A stretch of DNA of 64,000 bases. It comes from Seminavis robusta (lineage: Eukaryota; Bacillariophyta; Bacillariophyceae; Naviculales; Naviculaceae). Of this stretch, positions 51,245-62,619 are shown one piece after another (position 1 is the stretch's first letter; every line of letters starts with the position of its first letter). The notes under the pieces are model-generated. The model did not search any database, was not told the origin of the DNA, and saw nothing but the letters and a program-made list of their open reading frames with translations. The DNA lies in the NCBI GenBank assembly GCA_903772945.1, contig CAICTM010000138.1, positions 1-64,000 on the forward strand, given 5' to 3'. The translations under genes were made by a program, and so were the position numbers.

Positions 51245-52219
51245 CTAATCCAAGGCTACAGCGGAGAACACCAAGCGCCTCTTCTCGCAAACACGTCGGA
51301 TTGCCCTGAGGGGCACGCGAAGTGCTTCTTCTTGGTTGGTGCGACCAAGATCAGCGGCACTAATCTCAATGGCTATCGCGTCTTCATCGTCTCCACCTGC
51401 ACGGTACTCAAGGTAGGTTTCTTCGGGAACGGACGTAGCAGGATCCCCAGCCCGGAATCGGTAGACATCAAACCCAGCAAGGGGTGCGTTCCGATCTAGG
51501 ACAGTCGGGAAGGCCGTTCCTTTAGCCGGTATGGCCTTGATAAGGAATCCAAGTTTGACTACCCCAAGATCTTGGATGTGGTCTGTCATCTGTTTTTTGA
51601 GCTTCCATATTTCTGTTTGAAGGTCATTTGTCCAACTGAATTCAATTATGACGTGCGGATTCATAGAATTTTCGCCAGGTAAACCGTCAACCGGAATGAA
51701 CCGTGGATCACAATCTTCATCCAGACGACTGGGACCCCAGATGCTTATATCGGGGTGCTTGAGCTTGCCCTTCTTCTTGTCAATGAGGAGAGGAATGTCC
51801 GCTTGAGCGAGCAGGGGATCTTCCGTCTTACTACACGCGTTGACAATCTTAAGAAGCTTCTGAAGAACATCCTGATGAAAAATAGTAGGCATCGAATAGA
51901 TGGCTTTTCCGTCCGCATTAATCACAATGACTTTGTCTGAGTCCTCAAGGGAATGACTCTTGAGATCTTCAAAAAGCTCGTCTTCCGCGCTGAGTGACTT
52001 GCTCGATGGATAGGTTTTCGTCTTTATTTCCTCTGGTAAATCCTCCTGCAGCTCTTCCAATGTTAGAGTTGAACATGTAGTTCGATTTGACTCTTCACAA
52101 AGCGTGCTCGCGCTGGTCACCGCAGTCGCAGCAGTGTTGTCGCTATTGTCAGACTGCGGCGAATCTCCCTCCTTATAATCTCTCCGTTTCCCTACACGGT
52201 TAGGAGTATTGTCAATCAT
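51245..52219 (-). CDS. Uma2-like (PD-(D/E)XK) nuclease-fold protein
   Basis: 324 aa, intronless. Residues 1-95 are low-complexity (Thr/Ser/Glu-rich). The globular part, ~95-300, has the layout of the Uma2/DUF820 restriction-like fold: a helix VLQKLLKIVNAC, the strand KHPDISIWGPSR with D157 as the first metal ligand, HVIIEFSWTNDLQTEIWKLKKQM with E193 and the following Lys-rich helix, then GVVKLGFLIKAI. In bacteria Uma2 proteins are common with unknown targets; related genes appear in diatoms in many copies. The usual E-x-K has become E-x-S, so catalysis is uncertain. The last part (VPLRAIRRVCEKRR) is a basic helix. Confidence 0.7.
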   Translation of the reverse strand: MIDNTPNRVGKRRDYKEGDSPQSDNSDNTAATAVTSASTLCEESNRTTCSTLTLEELQEDLPEEIKTKTYPSSKSLSAEDELFEDLKSHSLEDSDKVIVINADGKAIYSMPTIFHQDVLQKLLKIVNACSKTEDPLLAQADIPLLIDKKKGKLKHPDISIWGPSRLDEDCDPRFIPVDGLPGENSMNPHVIIEFSWTNDLQTEIWKLKKQMTDHIQDLGVVKLGFLIKAIPAKGTAFPTVLDRNAPLAGFDVYRFRAGDPATSVPEETYLEYRAGGDDEDAIAIEISAADLGRTNQEEALRVPLRAIRRVCEKRRLVFSAVALD

Positions 52220-53430
52220 TGATATGGCGCTGCCAGTGTTTCTGCAGGTGTTGCTGCCTTAGTCGTTGTCCTCGTCGTTGTCTTCGTCGTTGTCTTCGTT
52301 GTCGCTTTCGTTGTTGTGCCTTCGTTGTTGCTGCCTTCGTGATGCTTACGGGTGTGTATTTGTGGGTGGTGCCAGTGTGCCAGTGTGGCAACCAGTACAT
52401 TCAATCGTGCGCGCCAGCATATCTTTCTGCAGCGAGCTATTGGCCGGTGAGACTTGTCACGAGTGTCAGGGTCCACGGATGAAACAAAGTGTGCTATGTA
52501 GCTACTGACACGCATGCCTGGCTTGTCACGAGTGTCACTGGTGTCGCGCATGCCTTGCATTTAAGTTTGGACCGTTGGATTTGTATGGCCTGGCGTGTGG
52601 TTTCGGGTCGGAAAAACAAGATGTCCCTCCGGGGGCGCCAACCCACATATGTATTGTGATGTTCCATACTTGGAGTGCCCAAATCCCCAAACCTTATCTA
52701 TTCCATTTCAAGAAGACGAAATTTGCACCACAGGAGAGAGGCAACGTGCATACCATAGAATGCCTTCCACGATGACATAGAGTACAGGCCTTCCCTTTTC
52801 ATAAATCAGGAAGGGAGCGTTGGTGCTGGAGCAGTGAGCCATTCTGGGCTTTTGCTACTTCATGGTGGCTTTGTTGGAGGTGGGTGATAGGTAAATTGCT
52901 TTATACTATGGGTCACCGAATGCCCATGCGGCCCGGGCCTGCCTAGCGGCCTTGTGCACTTCTTGGGAGGGAGCTGTGTGAGCCGATTAAACTACTCTAG
53001 TCGACTAATATCGACTTGGTTGTGAGGCAGTGTAATCTCCTCTGTTGGGGGCTTGACAAAGGTCTGACCCGCTCTATAAGTGCATCGTCCACAGTTCAAA
53101 ATCTGACGGCTTCATTGCTGGAAGCGATTCTGGAATCTCTATAGCATTAGTCAAAGACTTGAAGTATCGTCAATGAGTTATACATTGCTCGGAGGAATGG
53201 ATCAATGCTTTGCTCCACGCAAAAGATGTCCCAAATAACAGTGACGCCGGGTCGGATTGCTTCCTAAACAAGGCTGAGATTAAATCTAAATGCATCGTAT
53301 TTTAAGGTGACATCTAGTTATTGCCATTCATAAGAAACTGAAGGCGTGTCTGTACGCCAAGCTCTGGAGCACAGCCATTATATAGGTTCACCCAGTCTGG
53401 AGCGTTCCTCAATCGTGCATGTCCTTTAAA
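52220..53430. other. Intergenic region
   Basis: No supported gene. A Thr/Arg-type low-complexity stretch (GTTGTCTTCGTCGTTGTC repeats) lies at 52264-52345, and two near-copies of GGCTTGTCACGAGTGTCA / GACTTGTCACGAGTGTCA at about 52450 and 52512. Confidence 0.4.
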
Positions 53431-53770
53431 TCCGACCCTAATTTTAGGGTCGGTTTGGGGAAACTCGACCCTAAATCCGACTGATTTAGGGTCGGGTTTC
53501 GAAACCCGACCCTAAATCGAAACCCGTCCCTAAATTAGGGAAGTTTTTTCAGAAACCGTCCCTATTTTTCAGAAACCGTCCCTATTTTTAGGGTCGGTTT
53601 TCAAACCCGACCCTAATATTGGTGCGTTTTCAATGTATTTACCACTCAGTCCCGCTTCCATTTAGGGACGTTTTTCAAACCCGACCCTAAATCGAAACCC
53701 GTCCCTAAATTAGGGACGTTTTTTCAGAAACCGTCCCTATTTTTCAGAAACCGTCCCTATTTTTAGGGTT
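53430..53770. repeat. CCCTAAA/TTTAGGG-rich fold-back repeat
   Basis: Two direct copies of a ~93-bp unit (53502-53595 and 53677-53769), each running from AAACCCGACCCTAAATCGAA to CCGTCCCTATTTTTAGGG, inside a longer stretch of GACCCTAAA / TTTAGGGTC inverted pairs. The hairpin content suggests a non-coding MITE-like element. Confidence 0.85.
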
Positions 53771-53849
53771 TGAGTTCGACTCATGACTGAGTCTTTCGTG
53801 AATAGTCACTGAGACAGGGTTCTCATGACCGCTAGTCATACTAGGTCGA

Positions 53850-54142
53850 TGGTGAAACATCGCGCTAGATATTTAGCTGGCGTGGAGAGATTCCACGCTA
53901 CTAGATAAATGCTAGACGAATCTTCCACGCGTTCCGTTTTTGGATCGTGGAGTGAGTAGGATTGCTACCGCAACCTACTCTATCACACTCTACAGTCTCC
54001 CGCGGGAGTTCAGATCTACGATCCTTTGATTGTGATCTCTCTCGTTGATTAGTTTTCATAGCTTTCTAATCCTCTCATAACTTTCATTCTCTCAAACTCA
54101 AAACACTCGAAAGATCTTTACACTAGCTTTTAGCGTAGTGCA
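53850..54142 (+). repeat. ~300-bp dispersed repeat, copy B
   Basis: It matches 6548-6847 in the same orientation, with near identity over the last 200 bp and the same end ...TAGCGTAGTGCA. After it comes different sequence, so it is a solo copy without the genes that follow copy A. It could be the remnant of a second element. Confidence 0.75.
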
Positions 54143-56936
54143 ATACCATCTTCAAACGACCCCTGGAGGAACAGATGGCCAAAGGGCCGGGAGATATCAA
54201 AGCATGGCTGGCCAATTGGCTTCCAGTTGTGGACAAAGCAATGAGGGATGAGCATGCACGCGAGCAGCCTTCCCAATCAGGGTAACTATGCGCCGATGTG
54301 GGATTCCCATAGCAATAGCAGGCGATTTAGCCTAGCCTAGATAGTTAGTCGTACAGCACCCTCCGGAGTTTTGTTCAATTTCTCCGGTGGGGGGCTTACA
54401 CTAGGCCCATCCTAAGTGGGCGCCCTCATGCGCCTGAGGTATATGGGTTCGTCACGGCACCGTTCAGCGGATCGTCTGACGAGGTGTAGCCTTTTAAAAC
54501 CGAGTTGGATGAAGTCGTCTACGAAAACATCAATTCGTCCAATGGGTTGAAGTAGAGGTTGGTTGGACGGTCCCGCGAAGTGGTCTGATTTGGGCAGCAG
54601 GGGCAAAGTCGCGATGTTGAGGAGCTCTTGTGTTGCTTCCTGGTCGTCCGGTTCCCTGAGTCAAGGAATGGTGGAAGCGCCCAAGTCATCCAATTTGGCA
54701 GTGTGCGATTCCAGTCTGTGGGGAGGATAAGCTCGAGAGGACTTTTGGAAGCATTCATTAGCTCCGTCGCAGAGAGTATCTGACATCCCTTTGAAAGTGG
54801 GCAGTGACTGGACCCATCCCATACATCTAAGAAGCACAATTTTAGGTAGTTGTTGAATCATCATGTATGGATGTTCCCATACTTAACCTTTTGGTTGAGA
54901 ATCCGCAACCAAATTTCTTCTGGATTTGAGCCATTTCTTGTAATCTGGACTGCAGATTCTCTATTGGTACCCTCCATGGCACTGGATTGACAACATACCC
55001 TTCTGCTCAATCTGGAACTGTCCTTTTTGACTCTCTTTTTTGTATCTCCTACCCACAAGCACACAACCTGTTAGTTCCCTGTTTGGTACCAAAACAGCTT
55101 CCCAATCCACGAGGAAAGGTTCCCAGAACACCGTGTGTGGAAGTGGCATTGGAGAGTACTGCTTTTCCACAGTAAAGGATTCAAACAGACTTTACCAAAC
55201 AGAATTCTTATCGCTTCTCTCTTTCAAAAAGCACTTGCACGCTTCGTGAGCACTGATGGCTCCACTTTCGAAAAGCACAAGCCTTCGGCACACCACACCA
55301 CAGCACGACGATGGTGGAGGAGCGGCCGATCGCTACTACTACTACTACTATTACGGGTAAGTCTATTATCAAGTGTATTATTGAAGGCGCAGTACTGACT
55401 TCTCTCCCTCATTGAATTCCTATGGTAAACAGGAGAGAAATATCAGCTTGACCGACAACAATGGTGAGTGCTTTATCCTCCAATCGGCCTTGTTGAATCG
55501 ATCGATCGAATCGAGGTAAGCCTATCTATTATCAAGAGTGTTTGTTGAAGGTGTAGATTTGAAAGCCATCTCTCATTCATTTCTATGTACCACGGGCAGG
55601 CAGGCAGTTCTCGGCCGTCAGCAGGTGAGTTGGCATTTAATTATTCGAATCGATCGATCGCACCTCTGCTTACCAAGCCTCACTCAACCCGACCTTCTCC
55701 GGTGCAGAAGCGAAAGCCATCCCTCATTGAATCCTATGGACCATGGGATGGCAGTCAGTTCTCGGCCCATGACGGCCAAGTTGGTGGAATTTGAAGAACA
55801 AGGGTAAGTCGCCGGTTTTCTTCAGTTGAGCACAGAAAACAAAACTCATATCTATTTGTTATTTTCTCTGCTGCACTGCTGACGGCCGATGAACTACCAT
55901 TGTCGAGTCCTTTCGGTCGAACGAATAAACGATCGCTCGGGATAACAAGAGGAGAGGCTATGGCTACGGAGGAGGCTCTGTTAACTCCAGCCCTACCACC
56001 AGCATGAACGGAGGATCGTCGTCGAGTCATTGAATGGCAACAAGAGGAGGCTACACGACACACTCCTACGCACAGAGGAGAGTGGATCCTCCTATCGGAT
56101 TCATCCCTCCAGTGTTATTTCCTAGTGTTTTGGTGGTGACTCCTGTGTCGGTATCCATTTTCCTGTATGCACAAGTCCTGGAGCAAACGACTTGGTGGAT
56201 TTGGCTAAAACGATGAGGGAATTTGGCTAAGTCCTCGAGGACTTGGTGATTTACTGGGTGCATGTATTAGATGACTAGATAGAGTAACAGATTAGATAGA
56301 AAGCTTATGGATTGGCAACCAAAGAAACCATTAGGAACCTAGCTTTTAGACCTAGACCTTGCTTCCCAATCTGCAACTGAGAGACATTCCCAATCCACAA
56401 CCATGTGGAGGTTGCCAAAATGGACCTTTCCTTGCCTAATTGGAACCTAGCACTTGGTTGGGAAGATGTGGTTGGGATGTGCTTCCCAAACTAGACCAGA
56501 GGTTCCCAATTCAGGAACTACCTACAATTGCGCTTCTTAGATGTAGTGCACAACATAGCCCTGGACGGGCACCAGTTCCATGTGTAATTGCTGACGAGTC
56601 GGGGCTTTTGGTCCCTTTCAATCTTGATGGCTGCGGCAGGCAACAGCAGGGAAGGCTCATCCTTGATGAGGTCGAAGAAGGGAAGGACAGCCCAGAACTT
56701 GTCCTTGCTGAATTCGGAGAATTCTTCACTGAGGAAGTCAGAATGTTCGGTAGCAGATTTGTGGGTGGTGGCCTCAGCGGATGCATTCCTCCTTCTGACG
56801 ATTTGGGAAGTAAGTCAGCCGATTGCTTTAATGGCGAAGATGGAAGCAGCGAGGTTGCGTTTGCGTGAGAGGGCAGGAGGTTTGTCATGTGATGAGTGTT
56901 TGTGAGCAGGAGTGCTCCTGTTGATTCAGGGAGGCT

Positions 56937-57587
56937 TCACTGGAGAGACGTCACGGTCAAGGGTTGTAGTAGACCAAACTGCTTGCAAGGCATGGACGCT
57001 ACCAACATTGGGACATGGGCTTCAATGAGGGTGGCAGTTTCAGGCGTAGAGACACAGCCCTGCAGGTTAGGAACTTCATCATGAAGAAAAAACCATACAA
57101 CTTTTCTTTGGCACAATGTGCAGTTGTGAGTGGGTAACTTGACATCGGTAGAAGTAATCGCCATGGCATCTTCCAGGGAGATGGAGGCTCCTCTCTCAAC
57201 ATACTCAGCGCGGCAGGCCAAGTCTAGGACAGTCTTCGCTTCCGTATGGCCTTGGCAAACAACAGAAAAAGGTGAGAGACCTTCACCGAGGGCCGTGCCT
57301 TGCAACTGTCCATTGATGAAGAAGTACTTCCGAAGGAACACCCTAGTATCGAAAATCTGTCTGATAGCTAGAAGCTTGTTGGCTAAGTTGATGGGTGCCC
57401 AGAGCTGACGCTTGTGTGCGTTCGTTAAGCTAAGCTTGCAAGATCCCGTATTCAATTCCTTCTGGGCTTTGGAAAGCATTCGGTGAATCATAGGAAGGTA
57501 TACATCATCTACCATGTCGCAAGGATTGTGGACACAATCGGCTAAAGTAGCTCCTCCATACTTGTCAGTTGCTCTTTTCACGGTCAT
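56937..57587 (-). CDS. Unrecognised 216-aa frame, probably transposon debris
   Basis: The sequence has normal globular composition (DDVYLPMIHRMLSKAQKEL, LWAPINLANKLLAIRQIFDTRVF, THNCTLCQRKVVWFF with a CxxC), so it was probably once translated. Neighbouring minus-strand frames (57680-57976 and 57766-58086) seem to continue it in other frames, which points to decay. I recognise no family. Confidence 0.35.
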   Translation of the reverse strand: MTVKRATDKYGGATLADCVHNPCDMVDDVYLPMIHRMLSKAQKELNTGSCKLSLTNAHKRQLWAPINLANKLLAIRQIFDTRVFLRKYFFINGQLQGTALGEGLSPFSVVCQGHTEAKTVLDLACRAEYVERGASISLEDAMAITSTDVKLPTHNCTLCQRKVVWFFLHDEVPNLQGCVSTPETATLIEAHVPMLVASMPCKQFGLLQPLTVTSLQ

Positions 57588-58571
57588 AATTCAGCTGGTT
57601 CTGGATGCCGGCCTCAAGTGTCTTAGTACAGAGGTTCGTGATTCCGGAATTGAGCGAACATGGCATTCGTGAGACCAGCTCAATGGCTGACAAGTAGGGG
57701 CAAGTACACGATTTGTGCTTCGCTGCAAGGCATTTGCGTGAATGGGAACAGCGGCATTGATAGGGTCATTGCTTGTGATAGTATGCCCTCCTCCGGTGGG
57801 AGTGCAGTAGGTGCGGAACCACTGAACCATCTTGAAATAGAAGCTTGTCGAGTGGCTTCGACGTGACTAATTTCTGAGGTGAGGATCCCAGCAGCACGGA
57901 ACTGGGGAAGAAGGCTAAACTGTTCTTTGGGACGAAGGGCAAGGATGCATTCAGAAAGGTAGGGCGGAAGAGGCATGACTCAGAGTACAGGGAAAGTGTC
58001 GGTGTCTGGGACGGCTCTTGGCCCTCCTCCATGGGGACCACTGTGAAAGACAGGAGGGACTCCGGCGAACATGGCCCCACTGTCAATGTGAGTCAGGTTG
58101 TGACAGGGGGCGTCATTGGAACGTTCAAAGACTGTCATGAGGAGTACCAGTGCTGTGATAGCGCTTCGAACGTCATTCCCAACCACAATAGTGTATCGAT
58201 TGTTGTACGGCGAGACATGGCTAGGGTTCGTATGATAAGCGTAGAGGGAATGGCCGATGTAATGCTTTCTTCATCACCTTGGAGAACGAAGGCAAAGGTG
58301 ATGGGAGATCAAGTACAGAGTTGGCTCATGATACGAGAAGCAACGCTGCGATTTGCATTCAAGGCAACTCCTACTACTCTATAATAGCCTCTTGTTTTCA
58401 ATAGTCTGGGCTAGGAGGGCATTGGGCAAAAAAGGATGGATTCAAATAGCGACAAGGTTTAGCTAAATCCAGCTGGCTATGAGGAAGGCAACAGTTTGGA
58501 TATCTACACCGACCAGCTCATCTACTTAACAGAATATCTGGTGCTTTTCGAGTGCGGCTAATTCCCCTAGA

Positions 58572-58812
58572 TCACCTGGGTGTTGTAAAAAGCCATGGAG
58601 ATCCCGGTCTGTTCCCGTCCTGGACCATGACAGCTACACCACCAATTCGCACCATAAAACATGGCAAATTGCTACTCGACATTGATGTGACACCAATGCA
58701 AACACATGAAACAAGCCACATTTGATTGTCGCCGACGATTGGAGCAACCGGACGTGGTAGCGCTGCCACAATCCTAGTCTTACCCACACCACCGGTACCC
58801 TTCCAAAATTGC
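58572..58812 (-). pseudogene. Possible Pif1-like helicase relic
   Basis: A short minus-strand frame reads QFWKGTGGVGKTRIVAAL, a good Walker A, followed at the expected distance by a hydrophobic strand and a GVTSMSSSNLPCF segment that loosely resembles the motif Ia region of Pif1-type helicases (TGVAAxNIGGxTIHS). Stops lie on both sides. A Helitron origin is possible; the stretch is too short to be sure. Confidence 0.3.
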
Positions 58813-59216
58813 GCTATGAGTCACTTCCTTGTTTCATTCACGCAATAATGGTCACAGCCAAAATCACAATGGACCCAGAAAGACAACAACTACCATCTCG
58901 GAGGAGCCTAGTTTGGTCACAGCCGGCAACAAGAAAGGCTCACACTACGGCCCACACTACGAGCTATCTTTGTTCAACGACAACAAAGCGGAAGGAAGAA
59001 CCCGTTTGGATTTCCGACCCTACAGCCATGATCTTTCGATTGCCGACGACCGTGGAACTCTATAGTCAAGAGTGGGGGCTGGGAAATAGACCGGGTAGCT
59101 CTGGTGTGGAATCTGGAGGTGTCGGTCCAGTTGTGGATCTAAGTGCGGGGCCTGAAGCGGGTCCGAGTGTTGGGTCAGGTGTTGTTCTTATTGAGATTGC
59201 TGTTGTGGAACTTTGT

Positions 59217-59672
59217 TCATGTTGATTCTGTGTGCAGTGGTTGATTTTCCGTTGCGGTTACCACAGGTGGCTCCTTGCGGAGCACCGTGAAATGACATTG
59301 TTTTGTTGGGTATTTCGCTTCACTGCGGTTGCTCACTGGAGTAGTAGCAGCAGCGCAATTCTTGTCATCGAGTTTTGTGCTGACTTGAGTAGTAGCGACG
59401 AGGCCGAAATTGTTGTTGTTGGGACTTTTGTCATGGCCGATTGTGAGGACGAGTGTTGCTGGAGTAGTAGTGTCATGGTCATAGTAGGTGTTGACTGCAT
59501 ACATGTATGAGACTAGAGTTGCGTCGTCCATCATGGAATCGTACGGTTCATCACTGAGGAACCTATCAGACCACTTCACTTGGAAATTGTATTCAGCCAA
59601 AGAAGGCGTTGATTGTAGTGCTACTAGAAACTGATTGAACACCTCTGCTGACTGAGATGACTCATAAGACAA
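59217..59672 (-). CDS. Unrecognised 151-aa frame
   Basis: The first ~100 residues look like real protein (EVFNQFLVALQSTPSLAEYNFQ, WSDRFLSDEPYDSMMDDATLVSYMYAVN); the rest is Thr/Asn-rich. No family recognised. It lies in the same orientation and region as the helicase relic and may be part of the same debris, or a small gene. Confidence 0.35.
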   Translation of the reverse strand: MSYESSQSAEVFNQFLVALQSTPSLAEYNFQVKWSDRFLSDEPYDSMMDDATLVSYMYAVNTYYDHDTTTPATLVLTIGHDKSPNNNNFGLVATTQVSTKLDDKNCAAATTPVSNRSEAKYPTKQCHFTVLRKEPPVVTATENQPLHTEST

Positions 59673-59904
59673 GAATTGTCATGGCGGCAGCAGAACTCGG
59701 CAGAGCTTCTATCAAACCTGCCTTCCAATCAAAGATCGACCGTTGCGAGACCAACTTCCCTAGGTGCCGATGAGACGTGAACCCAGTGGGAAATTTGGTA
59801 CAACACTTCAGTCAACCTCCTCTCAGAAGAAATGGTCATAAGAAATGGTACAGGTATGATTTTGTTTCTGCCGCTTGATGTTGCCGCTTGATGTTGCCAC
59901 TTGC

Positions 59905-60110
59905 TTGCCACTGAGATGATCGCTGCTATTAACCGCAGATGCGATCTAATGCTGCTATCAACCGCTGCTGCTATCAACTGCAGACAACGCTGCCACCACT
60001 GCATTGCCTCATCTTGTTGCTGCCAGTTCTGTCTAGGTGATCCGATGCTGCCATCAACCGCAGCAGCGATCCGATGCCGCGATCAACCGCAGACAACGCC
60101 GACGACAAGC
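59905..60110. repeat. Imperfect CTGCTATCAACCGCAG repeats
   Basis: About six diverged units of GATC(C/T)(G/A)ATGCTGC(C/T)ATCAACCGCAG(A/C), partly tandem. Confidence 0.7.
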
Positions 60111-60834
60111 CAAATTGACTCTGGGATGGAAGAGACAACCAAGGCTACAACAGGATAGTCACTCTCTTCTTGTCTCTTCAACATAACCACCTTCGACACT
60201 CTACAACAAGAGGAGCAACCTTGAAGACGAAGGCTGCTTCCAACAAAATTATGTCTCCCCAGCTAATCTCAATTTTGGGGTGACCCTGTAGGTCCCAGTA
60301 CAATTTCTACCTGGCAAAAATGTTCAACTACTGGCCGCCGTGTTGAGGCAAAATTCTGACAGACCAACCCCAGAGAAGAAGATGGGTTGGCGATTTAAAA
60401 TGCGTCGAGCTGGACGAAAGAGGCGTGCTTCCGTTATCTTAAAAGTGAGTACGAGAGGTGCCCGGCTCATTTTTCTTGTGCCTGAGGCGGTGACTTTTCG
60501 TTCGCTCATGATCGATGGTGGTGGGTGTACAGTGTACATCGTACCGGTACCAGCATGACTGTACCTCCTGAGTAGGATGCCTACCGTACCACTCTCAGTA
60601 TTTCTCTCAGTTCTGGGATATACTTTTACGGTGCGGTCACCACACTCTGCTCAGACTCAAGAATCATCTATCAAACAATCTCTTGCTGCTTGCTCACCTA
60701 ACCTGAACACTGCTTGTGCATCGTACACTGAAGGCTTCTGTGTTGCCCATCTCAGATTGTAGATACGAAACCTTTCGTATATTTTTTTGCGGAGGCCGAC
60801 GAGACACACTTTTTAGTAGGGCCGACCAAAACAA

Positions 60835-62352
60835 ATGAATCCTGCAAAGCGCCCTTCCAACCGCGACATGACATCGCATCCCAACCAGAAAAAAGCAAAA
60901 GAATCTTTGACCATGTCTTCATCCAACCACAATCCCTCTATCGGAAGGCACCCTCAGCTGATGGATCAGAAGGAGATTTGGATTCGTATCTTTTCCTTCC
61001 TTGGGATGGGACATTACACATTCTTGGTACCTGTCTGTAAGAAAATTAAGGAACTATATGCTGCTTACTGCAATTCCGTGGAAAATCCCCCAAGTGTGCA
61101 GCTTGGCAACGGTTCATTCCGTCAAGCAGAAAGCACAGATACGTTCTATGGTGCCGCATTTTGCTCCTTGCCGCGTGTCGAGTACTGGTACAAGAACTAC
61201 CACTCTCCCAATAGCAACAACAGTAAGCCGCCGTGGGGGTTTTGTACCACGGCTGCTGCTGCTGGCAGTATTGCGGTTATTCAATGGGCCAGGGAAAAGA
61301 ATGACCCTTGGCATGAATTTACCTGCTCGCGGGCTGCCAGGAATGGCCACCTGGATGTTCTAATGTACCTACATGAGAACGGCTGTCATTGGAACTCAAT
61401 GACCTGCAGCTTCGCTGCAGAAAATGGTCATTTGGATGTCTTGAAATATGCCCATGAAAATGGCTGTAAATGGAATGTTGACACATGCATCAATGCAGCT
61501 GAAAATGGGCATTTGGAATGCCTCAAATATGCACATGAGAATGGCTGTCCATGGAACAAGACAACATGCTCATTTGCTGCCAAAAATGGGCATTTGGAAT
61601 GCCTCCAATATGCCCATGAAAATGGCTGTCCATGGGATGATGGTACATGCACTGCTGCTGCTGGGAATGGACATTTAGAGGTCCTGAAATATGCTCACCA
61701 AAACGGCTGCCCCTGGGGCTCTGACACATGTTCAGAGGCTGCTGCATCTGGGCATTTGGAAGTCCTGAAATATGCACATAAACACGGCTGCCCATGGAAT
61801 GGTCAAACATGTGCTCTTGCTGCTGGGGCTGACGATGCTTTCCTTGAGGAGGACCTTCAGCCATGGGAGGAGGCCAAAATCAAGCCTACCCACATTCCCC
61901 ATCGCTTGGACGTGCTCAAGTATCTGCACACAAATGGGTGTCCTTGGAACAAAGAAACCTGTTGTGGGGCTGCGCATATTGGCAACTTGGATGTCCTGAA
62001 ATATGCCCACGACAATGGCTGTCCATGGGACAAAGAGGCATGTGCTAGTGCTGCAAGACGAAACCATTTGGATGTGTTGAAGTATCTACATGATAATGGC
62101 TGCCCTTGGGATGCTGGTACATGCAGGCAGGCTGCTAGGTGTGGCCATTTGGAAATCCTGAAATATGCTCATGAACATGGCTGTCCTTGGGATGAAGGAA
62201 CATGTCAGGCGGCCGCTTTATGGGATAACTTGGATGTCCTGAAATATGCCCGTGAGAAAGGTTGCCCATGGGATGAAGAGACCCAGGCGATAGCAGGTGA
62301 ACAGGGATATGTAGAACAAAGGAGGCGAGGAGACTCGGAGGGTAGCTATTGA
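60835..62352 (+). CDS. F-box-like ankyrin-repeat protein
   Basis: 505 aa, intronless. After a basic N-terminus, residues ~42-80 are F-box-like (LMDQKEIWIRIFSFLGMGHYTFLV, then VCKKIKELY). From residue ~130 to ~490 there are about twelve ~28-residue repeats of the form G-H-L-D/E-V-L-K-Y-A-H-E-N-G-C-P-W-x-x-x-T-C-x-x-A-A. These are the ankyrin-like repeats found in large families in diatoms and in giant viruses. An irregular insert (GADDAFLEEDLQPWEEAKIKPTH) splits the array between repeats seven and eight. F-box/ankyrin proteins usually select targets for SCF ubiquitin ligases. It is probably cytosolic. Confidence 0.88.
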   Translation: MNPAKRPSNRDMTSHPNQKKAKESLTMSSSNHNPSIGRHPQLMDQKEIWIRIFSFLGMGHYTFLVPVCKKIKELYAAYCNSVENPPSVQLGNGSFRQAESTDTFYGAAFCSLPRVEYWYKNYHSPNSNNSKPPWGFCTTAAAAGSIAVIQWAREKNDPWHEFTCSRAARNGHLDVLMYLHENGCHWNSMTCSFAAENGHLDVLKYAHENGCKWNVDTCINAAENGHLECLKYAHENGCPWNKTTCSFAAKNGHLECLQYAHENGCPWDDGTCTAAAGNGHLEVLKYAHQNGCPWGSDTCSEAAASGHLEVLKYAHKHGCPWNGQTCALAAGADDAFLEEDLQPWEEAKIKPTHIPHRLDVLKYLHTNGCPWNKETCCGAAHIGNLDVLKYAHDNGCPWDKEACASAARRNHLDVLKYLHDNGCPWDAGTCRQAARCGHLEILKYAHEHGCPWDEGTCQAAALWDNLDVLKYAREKGCPWDEETQAIAGEQGYVEQRRRGDSEGSY

Positions 62353-62619
62353 AAATGGAAAGAGGTTACATGAACCCAAAGCGGGTTGTTGAGGTCGGGT
62401 AGGATTTGATGCTCTGTTTTCGGCACACTGCACCCCAGGCCACATCGATAGAAGCACCGAATCTGCGTCTTGTCTCCTAGTAGGCTGTTCTACCTGGTAC
62501 TGCCGATACTAAGCGGGACGTTATCACTATAATTCAATATCTAGCAAGGTTGCCGAGGAGTCCAATGCTTGCGAATGTTGCATGCGTTTGATACCAGTCG
62601 AAACCAAGGCACATATGCT

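Larger units (their letters stand above)
54143..60780. other. Region of decayed coding fragments and repeats
   Basis: Directly after copy B a plus-strand stretch (to 54284) reads like coding sequence (GDIKAWLANWLPVVDKAMRDE) without recognisable family. Most remaining fragments are on the minus strand (54412-54839, 56937-57587, 57680-58086, 58572-58812, 59217-59672). Imperfect repeats of TCTATTATCAAG...TTGAAGG...CTCTCxCTCATTGAATTCCTATGG occur near 55361, 55520 and 55700. I take the region to be old transposon debris. Confidence 0.5.

Noticed and set aside
53430-53770. Internal telomere
   Set aside because: The TTTAGGG words are not in tandem and occur in both directions within longer repeat units.
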